A stretch of DNA of 64,000 bases from JAMCRM01 sp035561075 (GCA_035561075.1 DATMYF010000187.1:33873-97872); one strand, 5' to 3'. Numbered from the stretch's first letter, positions 15,610-25,094 are shown. Notes: a model not told the origin generated them from the sequence alone. Translations and numbers: made by a program.

Positions 15610-17370
15610 TTACCGCCCGGCCATCAGCCAGACATTGCCGGTGGTCTGGTACATCGAAAAAACCAACCGGTCGCGCGCGGCTGCCAGGCTCATCTCCCCG
15701 GGATTGCGCGGGTCGGTCAGCGCCTGGCGTGACTGGTGAAAGTGCCGCACCGCAAACGGCTCGCCGACCGGGCGATGCGTCGAGCGGTCGAGCCGCCTGC
15801 CCCAGATGCAACGGAAGCCCTCATGCCCGGAAAGATAGTAGAGCACGGTGCCGTCAGCCGACCACGATGGATTGCGGCTATGAGCACTTTCCTCCGTGAT
15901 GGCGATCCACTCGCTTTCCTTTGGCGACGGGCCTTCGCGGTAGGGCGCGATCCAGATCTGCCGTCCGGCGCGGCGGCGCATCTCGACGGCGATCCAACGG
16001 CCGTCGGGCGAGAATCGAGCATCCTGCACCGGCGCTTTGGGATAGCGCAGGATTTCGCGCCTCTCGCCGCTGGCGGTGTAGGCCAGGGAGATCCCATCGC
16101 GGTTATTGAACAGGACTCGCGCGCCATCGGCGGACCAGCCGCCCATCCCCCAGCAGTGCTGGCAGATGCGCTGCGGCTCGCCCCCTTCAATGGGCACCGA
16201 GAAGATCACGTCGTGCTCATGATAGGCCACCCGCCTGCCGTCCGGAGAGATCACCGCGGGGGAGTTGCGGTGCGCCGGAATCTTCAGCTCCGTTTCGCGG
16301 CCGTCATTGACATCCTTCACCCAAAAGCCCTCCTTACGGCGGAAAGCGATCCGGCTGCCGTCGGCCGAGACCGACGGTTCGAGCGCTCCTTCATCATCGC
16401 CATCGGCCAGCTTTATCGGTTCGCCCGAAGCGGCGCCGGTTTTAGCATCCAGCTTCAACATCCAGACACCCTTCGCAACCGCGGTTCCCGCCCACGCCAC
16501 GGTGCCGTCGTTAGAGGCGGAAGCGTGCATTTCGCGGGTCCCGCCGAAGGTGATCTGCTTTGCCCCGGCGGTGCACTGCATCAGTTCCGCCGAGATCGGC
16601 ATGCGCCAGATGTTCACGCTTTTCTGCGACCGGCCGGTGAAGAGGATGCTGTCACGCGTCCACGCGGTGGGGACGACGTCGGTCCAGAAGCCCTGGATTC
16701 CCAGGATGGCGCGGGCGCCGGTACCGGCGGGCTGCCCTCCCGCGGCGGGCACCACGAACCAGTCCGAGCGCCGCCCGTCGTCGCCGAAAAAGAGCAGGTG
16801 CGTTCCGTTGGGAGACCACACGGGATAGCGTGCCATTCGGAACTCAGGACACAGGCGTCGCGATTCGCCACCCGACGCGGGGCCCACACGGAGCTCGGCA
16901 CGGTTTTCGGGCAGCGGCACCCACCACGCCAGTTGGCTGCCATCCGGGGAGAATTGCGGGTCGCGGCCGTTTTCGGCCGCCAGCACGGGTTCGCCGCCGC
17001 GCACCGGGACAATATAGACGCCACCGGTGCCGCGCTCGGACCGGAAAGCCAGCCGCAAGCCGTCGGGCGAGAACGCGGGCGAGTGGTTGTCGGCATCGCC
17101 GGTGGTAAGGCGGCGCGGTTGTCCGCCCCGCGCGGGCTGTACCCAGATGTCCAGCGCGGGCCCGCCGCGGTCGGAGGCATAGGCGACCAGCTTGCCATCC
17201 GGAGACAAGGCCGGCTCGGTAGTGAGGCCCGCGTCGTTGGTTAGGCGCACGGGAGCGCTCTCCCCGGCGGGCGCGTGGCGTCGCCACAGGTCGATGGCCC
17301 CTGCCAACAGTACGAAAGCGCCGACTGCCACGACCAGCAGCCGGCGTGATGCGCTTGTTTTAGATGCCAT
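15610..17370 (-). CDS. TolB-like WD40 (PD40) beta-propeller protein
   Basis: 586 aa. An N-terminal hydrophobic anchor or signal (RRLLVVAVGAFVLLAGAIDLW) puts the protein in the periplasm. The rest is a run of PD40 repeats, seen as recurring LSPDGKLVAYASDRGG, FSPDGLRLAFRSERG, FSPDGSQLAWW, WSPNGTHLLFF, VSADGSRIAFRR, ISPDGRRVAYH and FSPDGRWIAVEMRR units, enough for one to two propellers. No peptidase triad or kinase domain is attached, although in this phylum such propellers are often fused to kinases or DPP4-like peptidases. The molecular role is unknown, probably binding of a ligand or partner. It is a single gene with no operon partner. Confidence 0.8.
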   Translation of the reverse strand: MASKTSASRRLLVVAVGAFVLLAGAIDLWRRHAPAGESAPVRLTNDAGLTTEPALSPDGKLVAYASDRGGPALDIWVQPARGGQPRRLTTGDADNHSPAFSPDGLRLAFRSERGTGGVYIVPVRGGEPVLAAENGRDPQFSPDGSQLAWWVPLPENRAELRVGPASGGESRRLCPEFRMARYPVWSPNGTHLLFFGDDGRRSDWFVVPAAGGQPAGTGARAILGIQGFWTDVVPTAWTRDSILFTGRSQKSVNIWRMPISAELMQCTAGAKQITFGGTREMHASASNDGTVAWAGTAVAKGVWMLKLDAKTGAASGEPIKLADGDDEGALEPSVSADGSRIAFRRKEGFWVKDVNDGRETELKIPAHRNSPAVISPDGRRVAYHEHDVIFSVPIEGGEPQRICQHCWGMGGWSADGARVLFNNRDGISLAYTASGERREILRYPKAPVQDARFSPDGRWIAVEMRRRAGRQIWIAPYREGPSPKESEWIAITEESAHSRNPSWSADGTVLYYLSGHEGFRCIWGRRLDRSTHRPVGEPFAVRHFHQSRQALTDPRNPGEMSLAAARDRLVFSMYQTTGNVWLMAGR

Positions 17371-17458
17371 CGCCTTCCATGTACTCCACTCTGAAGTATC
17401 CTACGGCAGCCGTGGGAAAATGTTCGTCCCGCCTGCACATGTTATGATGCGTCGGTAA

Positions 17459-18742
17459 ATGGCGCGCCTTCGGGTCCCCGGGTTCCGCTATGTGGTTGCC
17501 GGCATGCTGTTTCTGGCCACCACCATCAACTACGCGGACCGGTTGATGCTCTCCGTGGTTTCACCGCACGTGCGGGCTGAACTGGGGATGTCCGAGCAGG
17601 ATTACGGGCAGATTCTGTTCTGGTTCATGGCTGCGTATGCCATTATGTATGCGGCTTCCGGCCCGATTGTGGACCGGCTGGGGACGCGCCGAGGCTTCGC
17701 GCTGTTCATCTCGGTCTGGTCCGTGGCCGCCATGGGGCACGCTTTTGCAGTGGGCAAGTGGAGCCTGACGTTCTGGCGCTTCCTGCTGGGCTTGGGGGAG
17801 CCGGGCAACTGGCCCGCTGCCGCCAAGGCAGTGGCCGAGTGGTTCCCCGCGGACCAGCGCGCCCTCGGGGTGGGGATCTTCAATGCCGGTTCGTCAATGG
17901 GCTCCGCCCTGGCGCCCCCCGTGGTAGTCTTCCTTACCCTGAACTTTGGGTGGCGCACGGCATTTCTTTTCACCGGCTCCCTGGGATTCATCTGGCTGCT
18001 TCTCTGGCTGGTGCTCTACCAGCCGCCGCACCGCTCCAGGCACATCACCGCGGCGGAATGGGACTACCTGAAGGACAAGGTCCGGCCGCCCGAGGAAACC
18101 GCTCCCGCGCGCGCGCCGGCCGGTGACTGGCTGCGGGTGCTGCGCATGCGCGAGTGCTACTCCCTGGTGGCGGCGCGATTCTTCACCGATCCCGTGATCT
18201 ACTTCGTGATCTTCTGGCTGCCGGAGTACCTGCGGCGCGAGCGCGGCTTCGATCTCGCCATGATCGGCAAATACGCCTGGGTGCCGTTCATCTTCGGCGA
18301 TGTCGGGTACCTGCTGGGCGGGTGGTTCTCCGGGCACCTGATGCGGCGCGGATGGCCGTTGGCGCGGGCGCGTCGCACGGTGCTGCTCTCAGCCGCCGCC
18401 CTGATGCCCATCTCCATCATGGCCCCCTTCGTCTCCGAAGCGTGGATGGCCATCGGGCTCACCTGCGTGATCACCTTCGCCCACGCTCTTTGGATCTCGA
18501 ACCTGCTGACGCTGCCTACAGACCTGTTCCCGGGCCCCCGCGTAGGCACCGCCACGGGGCTCTCCGGCATGGGCGGGGCGGTAGGGGGGATGATCGCCAA
18601 CCTGGGGACCGGCTACATCGTGTCCAGCTTCTCTTACAAGCCCATCTTCGTCATCGCGGGCCTGATGCACCCCCTGGCCGCGCTGTTGCTGATGCTGTTG
18701 CTGGGGCGGACATTCCGCAAGCCCGCCGATACGGCCGCCTAA
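17459..18742 (+). CDS. MFS transporter of the anion:cation symporter (hexuronate-like) family
   Basis: 427 aa with twelve predicted membrane helices and no signal peptide. Family signs include ATTINYADRLMLSVVSPHVRAELGMS at the N-terminus, DRLGTRRGFALF between helices 2 and 3, FWRFLLGLGEPGNWPAAAKAVAEWFP and FNAGSSMGSALAPP, all typical of ExuT/GarP-type carriers for hexuronates, galactarate and related sugar acids. A TIM-barrel epimerase gene follows 110 bp later on the same strand, fitting uptake and isomerisation of a sugar acid. The exact substrate cannot be read from the sequence. Confidence 0.87.
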   Translation: MARLRVPGFRYVVAGMLFLATTINYADRLMLSVVSPHVRAELGMSEQDYGQILFWFMAAYAIMYAASGPIVDRLGTRRGFALFISVWSVAAMGHAFAVGKWSLTFWRFLLGLGEPGNWPAAAKAVAEWFPADQRALGVGIFNAGSSMGSALAPPVVVFLTLNFGWRTAFLFTGSLGFIWLLLWLVLYQPPHRSRHITAAEWDYLKDKVRPPEETAPARAPAGDWLRVLRMRECYSLVAARFFTDPVIYFVIFWLPEYLRRERGFDLAMIGKYAWVPFIFGDVGYLLGGWFSGHLMRRGWPLARARRTVLLSAAALMPISIMAPFVSEAWMAIGLTCVITFAHALWISNLLTLPTDLFPGPRVGTATGLSGMGGAVGGMIANLGTGYIVSSFSYKPIFVIAGLMHPLAALLLMLLLGRTFRKPADTAA

Positions 18743-18852
18743 GGGCGCGTTATGCTGGATGGGTGCCGCAAACGGCCGGGGCCCGCGCTCATCGCGCGCA
18801 TCGCGGCGGTGCCGCCCGCGGACTAACGATTCCCAAGACCAGGAGAGTCTTC

Positions 18853-19767
18853 ATGCAACTCGGATTTGTCAGTGCAATTCTGCCGGACCTCTCGCTCGAA
18901 GAGGTGCTGGCATTCGGCTCCTCTTCGGGCTATGAGTGCGTGGAACTAATGTGCTGGCCGCCGGGCAAGGCGGAACGCCGGTATGCCGGGGTGACCCACA
19001 TCGACGTGACCAGCGTCGATGCCGGCGAGGCGGCGCGCATCAACGAGAAGGTAGCTACCTCCGGGCTCGCCATCAGCGGCCTCGGCTATTACCCCAATCC
19101 CCTGGCGCCGGACCGGGCCGAAGCGGAGGTCTATATCGCCCACATCCGGAAGCTGATCGACGCCGCACAGGCACTGGGCGTGGGTGTGGTGAACACCTTC
19201 ATCGGGCGCGACTGGACACGCTCTGTGGAGGATAACTGGCCACGCTTCCGCGAGGTCTGGAAACCGCTCATCAGCCATGCAGAAGATCGCGGCGTGAAGG
19301 TGGCCATCGAGAACTGCCCCATGCTGTTCACCCGTGACGAATGGCCCGGCGGCAAGAACCTGGCGCATAGTCCGGCCGTCTGGTGCCGCATGTTCGAGGA
19401 GATCCCCAGCCCCAATTTCGGGCTGAATTTCGACCCCTCGCACTTCATCTGGCAGCAAATGGACTACCTGCGGGCGCTACGCGAATTCGGGCCGCGGATC
19501 TTCCACGTGCATGCCAAGGACGCACGCATCGACCGCCATAAGCTGGACTACACGGGCATCCTGGCGCATCCGCTCGAATACCACACCCCGAAACTGCCCG
19601 GCTTGGGCGATGTGGACTGGGGCCGCTTCTTCTCCACGCTCGGCGACACGGGCTACGCCGGCCCCGTCTGTGTAGAAGTGGAAGATCGCGCCTACGAGGG
19701 TTCGATCGAGCGGCGCAAGGCGTCCCTCACGCAGTCGCTGGCGTACCTGCGGCAGTTCGTGGCCTAG
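18853..19767 (+). CDS. Sugar phosphate isomerase/epimerase (xylose-isomerase-like TIM barrel)
   Basis: 304 aa from MQLGFVSAILPDLSLEEV, with AGGAGAG at 18841-18847 as a well-placed ribosome-binding site. The open frame continues far upstream, but only as a shadow of the MFS gene. AP-endonuclease-2 type TIM-barrel features are visible: VKVAIENCPM (metal Glu), NFGLNFDPSHFIWQ (Asp/His), IFHVHAKDARID (His-x-His) and a final VCVEVEDRAYEGS (Glu). These four sites normally hold a divalent metal in epimerases. It probably acts on the sugar imported by the neighbouring MFS carrier; this is inferred from context. Confidence 0.88.
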   Translation: MQLGFVSAILPDLSLEEVLAFGSSSGYECVELMCWPPGKAERRYAGVTHIDVTSVDAGEAARINEKVATSGLAISGLGYYPNPLAPDRAEAEVYIAHIRKLIDAAQALGVGVVNTFIGRDWTRSVEDNWPRFREVWKPLISHAEDRGVKVAIENCPMLFTRDEWPGGKNLAHSPAVWCRMFEEIPSPNFGLNFDPSHFIWQQMDYLRALREFGPRIFHVHAKDARIDRHKLDYTGILAHPLEYHTPKLPGLGDVDWGRFFSTLGDTGYAGPVCVEVEDRAYEGSIERRKASLTQSLAYLRQFVA

Positions 19768-19774
19768 CAGCCCG

Positions 19775-20098
19775 TTAACGCTCCGCCGATACCAGCCGCA
19801 GCCCGGCGATCCCGATCACGATCAGGGACAGGCAGAAGATGCGGGCGGCGGTGCGCGGTTCCCCGAAAGCGGCCATCCCCACGATGGCCGCGCCCACCGC
19901 GCCGATGCCGGTCCACACCGCGTAGGCGGTGCCCAGCGGGAGCGTCCGCATGGCGACGGCAAGCAGCCACACGCTCCCGGCCATCGTCACGAGCGTGAAG
20001 ACGCTCGCGCCCAGCCGCGTAAATCCCTCGGTGTACTTCAACCCCACCGCCCAGGTCGTTTCGAGCAGCCCCGCGATGAACAGGTAAATCCACGCCAT
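19775..20098 (-). CDS. gdx: SMR-family transporter of the SugE/Gdx (guanidinium exporter) type
   Basis: 107 aa with four transmembrane helices, beginning MAWIYLFIAGLLETTWAVGLKYTEGF. The essential glutamate is E13. The W-A-x-G-L-K-Y-x-x-G-F pattern around it is that of SugE/Gdx proteins, which export guanidinium, rather than of EmrE-like multidrug pumps. The short start is chosen because the frame upstream is a shadow of the divergent DUF362 gene. Only about 76 bp separate it from that gene, and I see no guanidine riboswitch (ykkC-type) in that space. It acts as a membrane dimer driven by protons. Confidence 0.85.
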   Translation of the reverse strand: MAWIYLFIAGLLETTWAVGLKYTEGFTRLGASVFTLVTMAGSVWLLAVAMRTLPLGTAYAVWTGIGAVGAAIVGMAAFGEPRTAARIFCLSLIVIGIAGLRLVSAER

Positions 20099-20174
20099 AG
20101 GCCCAGGGTACAATAGCGCACAAGCACGGCCGAAGCCGCGTACGATATACTCATCAAAGATCGAGGGGGTTTCG

Positions 20175-21302
20175 ATGGACCTCAAACGAAGGCAGTTGCT
20201 CACCGGCGCCTTGGCCGCCGCGGGTTTCGCGACGTTGCGCGAGCAGTCCCAGGCCGCGCCCCTGCCGCTTGGGATACCAGGGCCGTATCGCGGCCGCGTG
20301 GTCGCGGTTGAACATCCCGCGAGCATCATCTCAGGCAAGTACCAGCGGGAGCCTGTGCGGGAGATGATCCGGAAGGGCCTCATGGAGTTGACCGGCGCGC
20401 CCTCGGCCACCGATGCGTGGCGCGTCTTCTTCCAGAAGGGCGATGTGGTGGGGATCAAGGTCAATCCGGTGGGGCAGCCGTACGTGATCTCCGCGGCGGA
20501 AGTCTTCCAGGAACTCGTGGCAGGACTGGGAGAGTGCGGAATCCCGCACAAGGACGTCGTGGCCTACGACCGCTACCGGCGGCAGTTCATGAGCGGGGGC
20601 TTCGAAAAATGGCTTCCCGAAGGCGTCCGCTGGACCTATGCCACCGACGATGGCGCCCGCACCAGCCCCGGCGTCGGCCTGCTGCAACTCGACATGGACG
20701 GCTACGATCGCGACATGTACATGGAAATGGCGCTAGTCGCCCGCAGCGGCAACCCGGCGGATTCGCACCATCGACGTTCGTACGTGGCGAAGTTCCTCAG
20801 CAAAGAAGTGAACAAGGTGATCAACCTGGGGGTGCTGAAGCATCACCAGTCGGCGGGCGTCACCATCGCGCTCAAGAACCTGTCTCACGGCATGGTCAAC
20901 AATGTGGCCCGCAGCCACGTCTCCAGTTCCGCTAACTCCTGCGGAATGTTCATCCCGACCGTGGTGGACCTGCCGGTCTTCCGCCAGAAGATTGTCCTGA
21001 ATGTGATCGACGGCATCCTGGGGGCGTACCACGGCGGACCCGGGAGTAAGGTTGGGAAGTACATGTGGGAGCACAAGACCATGTACTTCGCGACGGATCC
21101 TGTGGCTGTCGACCGCGTCGGCTGGAACGTGCTCGACGACAAGCGCGCGGCGGTCGGGATGCAGCCCCTCGCGCTGGCGCCCCGCGACAACGACAGCACC
21201 TTCGTCCGGATGCAGCCGGAGCACGTGGAATTAGCCGCGCTGCTGGGCCTGGGCGAGGCCGACGAGGACAAAATCGACCTGAAGCGCGTCAAGCTGGGCT
21301 GA
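20175..21302 (+). CDS. Tat-exported DUF362 protein
   Basis: 375 aa. It begins MDLKRRQLLTGALAAAGFATL, a twin-arginine signal (KRRQLL), so it should be exported folded. The body matches the DUF362 pattern: VGIKVNPVGQPYVISAAEVFQELVAGL, a long central loop, then INLGVLKHHQSAGVTIALKNLSHGMVNNVARSH and the closing FATDPVAVDRVGWNVLDDKRA. DUF362 proteins are of unknown function; some members in other phyla carry ferredoxin clusters, which are absent here. A second DUF362 protein is at 25095-26216. It is convergent with pdxA2, with a 14-bp overlap. Confidence 0.85.
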   Translation: MDLKRRQLLTGALAAAGFATLREQSQAAPLPLGIPGPYRGRVVAVEHPASIISGKYQREPVREMIRKGLMELTGAPSATDAWRVFFQKGDVVGIKVNPVGQPYVISAAEVFQELVAGLGECGIPHKDVVAYDRYRRQFMSGGFEKWLPEGVRWTYATDDGARTSPGVGLLQLDMDGYDRDMYMEMALVARSGNPADSHHRRSYVAKFLSKEVNKVINLGVLKHHQSAGVTIALKNLSHGMVNNVARSHVSSSANSCGMFIPTVVDLPVFRQKIVLNVIDGILGAYHGGPGSKVGKYMWEHKTMYFATDPVAVDRVGWNVLDDKRAAVGMQPLALAPRDNDSTFVRMQPEHVELAALLGLGEADEDKIDLKRVKLG

Positions 21303-22260
21303 GCGTTACGGCCAGTTCCAGCGCGCTCACGAAGCTGGCCGTTGATGCCTGTCCCTTGCCCGCGATATCGAACGCCGTGCCGTGGTCGACCGACGTGCGC
21401 ACGATCGGCAGCCCCAGCGCGACATTCACCCCGGCCTCGAAATCCAGAAGTTTGAGCGGGACGTGCCCCTGGTCGTGGTACATACAGACCACCGCATCGA
21501 ACTGCTTCCGACGCACCGCAAGATAGAACAGGGTATCGGGCGGAAAGGGGCCTTCCACCGGCAGGCCCTGGCTTCTGGCCCACTCGACAGCCGGGCGGAT
21601 CTCGCGAATCTCCTCGTCACCGAAGAGCCCGTTCTCACCGGCATGCGGGTTGAGTCCGGCCACCGCGATGCGCGGGTTGGGCCGCAGCCGCGCTACGGCC
21701 TCCGCGGTGAGCCGCAGGATCGTTTGGATGCGCCCGCGTTTCGCCCGCTCAATCGCCTCCCGCAACGAGCAGTGCGTGCTCACGTGGGTGACGATCAACT
21801 GCGGGGAGACCAGCATAATGGTGACGTCCTCGACTCCGCACAACCCACCGATCAGTTCCGTGTGGCCGGTGAAGGCAGGGTCCGAGAGGCGCGTGGCCTC
21901 CTTGTTCATGGGTAGGGTAACGACCGCCGCGATCTGACCAGCGAGCGCAGCGCGTGTGGCCGCCACCACGTACTCGCGCGCGGCGGCGCCGGCTTTGCAA
22001 TCGAGCACTCCGGGGTTGACGTCCTCCGGCCGCAGGAGCGCGGCGTCGATCACGTTGAGCGGCCCCGCATGATACTCCATGGGCGCGGCAATCCGGTGGA
22101 GTGGAACCCCGTAGCCGAGCCGGCGGTTGTAGTACTCGAGCGCGGAGAGATCCCCGTAAGCCACCACCGGCGGGGCGAGTTGCCCGTCCCGGAACGCCTT
22201 AAGCAGCACCTCTGGTCCGATGCCACTGGCATCCCCCATGGTGATCCCGTAGGTTTTCAT
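21289..22260 (-). CDS. pdxA2: PdxA-family dehydrogenase, probable four-carbon acid sugar phosphate dehydrogenase (PdxA2 type)
   Basis: 323 aa, starting MKTYGITMGDASGIGPEVLLK. The metal-binding histidines are in place: TGHTE at 131-135, THVSTHCSL around 159-166, NPHAGENG and MYHDQGHVP. The family comprises PdxA (4-phosphohydroxy-L-threonine dehydrogenase of vitamin B6 synthesis) and PdxA2, which oxidises and decarboxylates D-threonate- or D-erythronate-type 4-phosphates to DHAP. The ATGA overlap with a DUF1537 kinase strongly favours the catabolic PdxA2 role. Which C4 acid is used cannot be decided here. Confidence 0.9.
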   Translation of the reverse strand: MKTYGITMGDASGIGPEVLLKAFRDGQLAPPVVAYGDLSALEYYNRRLGYGVPLHRIAAPMEYHAGPLNVIDAALLRPEDVNPGVLDCKAGAAAREYVVAATRAALAGQIAAVVTLPMNKEATRLSDPAFTGHTELIGGLCGVEDVTIMLVSPQLIVTHVSTHCSLREAIERAKRGRIQTILRLTAEAVARLRPNPRIAVAGLNPHAGENGLFGDEEIREIRPAVEWARSQGLPVEGPFPPDTLFYLAVRRKQFDAVVCMYHDQGHVPLKLLDFEAGVNVALGLPIVRTSVDHGTAFDIAGKGQASTASFVSALELAVTLSPA

Positions 22261-23255
22261 GATCCTTTCTCTATGATCGCCCGGATGCGCGTCAAAACGT
22301 CCGGCGGTCCGAAGCCGCCGGCTTTTGTAATCAGGTACAGGTTGCGCCCGCCTCTTGCGATGCGCGAAAGCGGCACCCCCGGGAGGATCTCGCGAATCGG
22401 TTCAATGGCCGGGAGCCCCATATTTCTTAGAATGCCGAACGCCGTGTCGCCTCCGAAAACCACCAACGCATCGGGACGCCCCCCCTGCATGGTCTGCCGG
22501 ACAGCCCGGCGATCGCTCTTTGCCAGCAACCGCCAGGGCCATCCAGACGACCAGCCGTTGGCACGCGCGTGCGCCACCTGGCAACGGGAGGCTTCGTGGA
22601 GGCTGCCGTTCACTACCAAAGCGCGCCGCATCGCGGGCCACCCTGGCGTGGCGGTGCGCTCCAGTGGGAGCAGTGCCGCCAGAGCCTCCGCCATGGCCGC
22701 CGGACCTGCCGCCATACGCGCCGGGATGGCAGCCCGCGCCGCGGCTTCGATATCGGCATCGGTCTCCCCGTCCCACACCCGGATGGGCGCGCTGGTCTGC
22801 CCGGCGAGCACGCGGACGATCGAGCTTTCGCTCACGGGGTTCAAGGTATCGCGGGCGAAAGCCGTCTCGCTCACCGGCACACCGTCCACGTAAAGGCACC
22901 CCTGCCGCACGGTGCGGCCCATAGCCGGGTAGGCCGGGGCATAGACGAGTTCCGTCCCGCCCGAAGCCCGCACCACGGCCCCGAGTTCCGCGCCGATGTT
23001 GCCCCGCAGGGTGGAATCGGTCTTCTTATAGACCATGCGGGCGCCGGCTTCGAAGGCGGCACGTGCCAGGTCAAAAACGCGCCCGGCCGCTTCTTCCGCC
23101 GGCAGGTGCCGGCTTTGGGTATCGACCACCACGACGGGAACCCCGGCCGGCAGATTGCCGCCGAGGGTCACAACCGTTCGGACCCCGGCCGCAGCGAACT
23201 TAGCGCCGGCCTCGAGCGCACCGGTCAGGTCATCCGCGAGCGCCAGGACCTCCAT
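22257..23255 (-). CDS. dtnK: Four-carbon acid sugar kinase (DUF1537; DtnK/OtnK type)
   Basis: 332 aa. It phosphorylates C4 acid sugars (threonate, erythronate) for oxidation by the PdxA2 enzyme encoded just after it. N-terminal domain motifs ADDLTGA (7-13) and KKTDSTLRGN (77-86) are the DUF1537 signatures for substrate binding. The C-terminal nucleotide-binding part shows VVFGGDTAFGIL and ITKAGGFGPPDVL. At 332 aa it is shorter than most members (about 400-430 aa), mainly in the linker region. It overlaps pdxA2 by ATGA. The pathway feeds DHAP into central metabolism. The dtnK symbol implies D-threonate; the other acids remain possible. Confidence 0.87.
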   Translation of the reverse strand: MEVLALADDLTGALEAGAKFAAAGVRTVVTLGGNLPAGVPVVVVDTQSRHLPAEEAAGRVFDLARAAFEAGARMVYKKTDSTLRGNIGAELGAVVRASGGTELVYAPAYPAMGRTVRQGCLYVDGVPVSETAFARDTLNPVSESSIVRVLAGQTSAPIRVWDGETDADIEAAARAAIPARMAAGPAAMAEALAALLPLERTATPGWPAMRRALVVNGSLHEASRCQVAHARANGWSSGWPWRLLAKSDRRAVRQTMQGGRPDALVVFGGDTAFGILRNMGLPAIEPIREILPGVPLSRIARGGRNLYLITKAGGFGPPDVLTRIRAIIEKGS

Positions 23256-23261
23256 AACGGA

Positions 23262-25043
23262 CTACTTTAGCCCGGCGCGCCGTAACGTCGCGAGCAGTTC
23301 CTTTTCCGGACGCCCGCCCAGGAACTCAGCCACGACCCGACCTTTGCGGTCGATGATCACGGTAAACGGAATGCCCATGCCGCCGTAGTGCGCACGTACG
23401 CGTTGCTCGGGATCGAACACCGTGGTGAAAGTGAGGGCCATCTTCTTATAAGTGCTCGCCACCGGTTCCGGTTCCTCGCCATCGATCCCCACCACCGCGA
23501 GACCCTTGCTCTTCCATTCTTTGTGCAGCTTTTCGATGGTCGGCAACTCCGACCGGCATGACCCTCACCAACTAGCCCAGAAGTTGAGCAGCACTACCTT
23601 CCCGCGCTGGGCAGTCAAGCGGTAACGACTCCCGTCGAGGGCCGGCAGCTCGAAATCGAACCTCTGGTCGAGCAGGTCCTTCAGGTCGAGAATCGCCTTC
23701 CGGGCGGCCAGCGGCGGGTCTGCGGCGCCGAGCGGGATACCGGCGGCACGCGAGCCCACAGCCAGCGCGTTGTAGGCCGAAGCCAGCTCGAGGGAGCCCG
23801 TCAACCGCGAGCGTTCGGGTTCCGGGCAGTTCCCGATGGCTGCAATACTGTCGCGCAACGCATTCGCGGCCGGAGCCGCCAGGGGCTTCCAGGCCTTCTC
23901 GGCGACCAGCGTGAACAAATCGGCTGCCACGCGGAGCCGGTTGTGGGTAAAGGGAGTGCCGGGAAGGAGGCGCAGGATCTCGCGCGCGAGCTGGAGTTGC
24001 TCGTCGTCGCCGAGGCCTTCGCGGCCAAGCAGGAGGGTGGAATTACCGTGCGCCCGCCACTCCACGGGAAACCTCTGAATTGCTGCCAGGGCCTCGGCAA
24101 GCGGCACTTTCGCATCGGGTATCGGCGGCGGCGGTTGCGGCGGTACGGCGGAGTTCCGCAGGGCCAAAGACATCTGCGACGGCCGCGCCGTCCTGGTCAT
24201 GCTCTCTTTGGTAACCGTCGCAATCTGGTTGTGCCACGGCTCGAACAGCACGCGGTTGCGTGCATACGATTCGGGATTGAGCGTGTGCAGATAGATGCCC
24301 AACGGCACCAGAAAAAACTCACGTGCGCCCGCGATTTCGGCTTTCGCTTTCCCGAACGTGTAGGTCGCCTTCACTTCCTGGCCGGCCTCGCTATCGAAAT
24401 CCTGCCGGACGGTTGCGGCAAGCAGGCGCTCGAAGCCCGGCAACGCGGCGGCCGGGTCCAGCGCGGCGAGGTCCGCGGTGCAGTTCAACAGCGTGCGGGC
24501 ATTGGTGAATGTGGCGTTTTCGAGCGGGAAGAGCGCCACGATGTCGCGGTAAAGCGCGGCGGCCTCGTCGGGGCGTTCCTCCCGCAGACGCGTGAGCACG
24601 CTGCGGGTATCGGAGAAGCAGACGCCCTCTCCCCAGGCCTGCCGCACCAACTCCGCCGCGCGGCCGTACTCTTCCTTTGCCAGCCAGTGCAGCGCGACCC
24701 CGCCGTATGCGATTGGCCGGCCAGGCAGGGTCGCGGCAATGCGCTCCCCCTCGGCGGGATTGATCGCCATCAGAACCCGAACGACCCGGTTGGCTTCGTA
24801 CCCCACGGACTCGCGGGTCTTCAGCGCGTCGGCGGCGGCGAGGGCGAACTCCCACGCCAGCCGCGGCTGGGCATCCTGCAAGAGCTGTGCTGCCCGCAGA
24901 TAGCTATCGATCGCCACCCCGTTGGGAGCCCGGGCGGCATTCGACCGGACTTCCAGGGCGGCGTCTTCCACTTTCCGGTTCCACCCGGTTTCCCCTGGGG
25001 CAGCGGCGGCCAGCAACGCCAGAACGAATCCGACACGCAGCAT
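23262..25043 (-). CDS. Exported TlpA/thioredoxin-like protein, candidate selenoprotein (in-frame TGA at 23565-23567)
   Basis: Read through one TGA, this is a 593-aa protein. It has a signal peptide (MLRVGFVLALLAAAAPG), a helical N-terminal region of about 450 residues, and a C-terminal TlpA-like thioredoxin domain. Codon 493 is TGA exactly where the first active-site Cys belongs: KVVLLNFWASW-U-GSCRSELPTIEKL. The 92 or so codons after it stay in frame and keep family motifs (VVGIDGEE, GIPFTVIIDRKGRVV). A stem GGTCGG/CCGACC with loop AGTTG starts ten bases after the TGA; its loop is 16 bases away with G second, as in bacterial SECIS elements. Alternatives are a pseudogene or sequencing error. 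No sel genes are in the window. Confidence 0.72.
23536..23567 (-). promoter_or_regulatory. Candidate bacterial SECIS element with its UGA codon
   Basis: On the minus strand the UGA (23567-23565) is followed, after ten bases, by a perfect six-base-pair stem: GGTCGG at 23554-23549 and CCGACC at 23543-23538, closing a five-base AGTTG loop (23548-23544). An outer AT/AT pairing is possible with a three-base GCC bulge on the 5' side. A guanine in the first two loop positions and a 16-base UGA-to-loop distance match the known bacterial SECIS rule, at its lower limit. It lies inside coding sequence, so partial pairing could be chance. Confidence 0.55.
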
Positions 25044-25094
25044 ACGTGCCTATAACATCCCATGACGCGCTGCACGGCGCAACTTGCGGGAGCC

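Noticed and set aside
20099..20174. Guanidine riboswitch ahead of the Gdx-type gene
   Set aside because: The 76-bp space is too short for a ykkC type I element, and I see no paired hairpins with the ACGR loops of the type II form.
23262..23567. The TlpA-like gene read as a broken pseudogene or two separate genes
   Set aside because: The only interruption is one TGA exactly at an active-site cysteine; the frame on both sides is intact and motif-rich, and a SECIS-like stem follows. Still possible, but less likely than Sec decoding.
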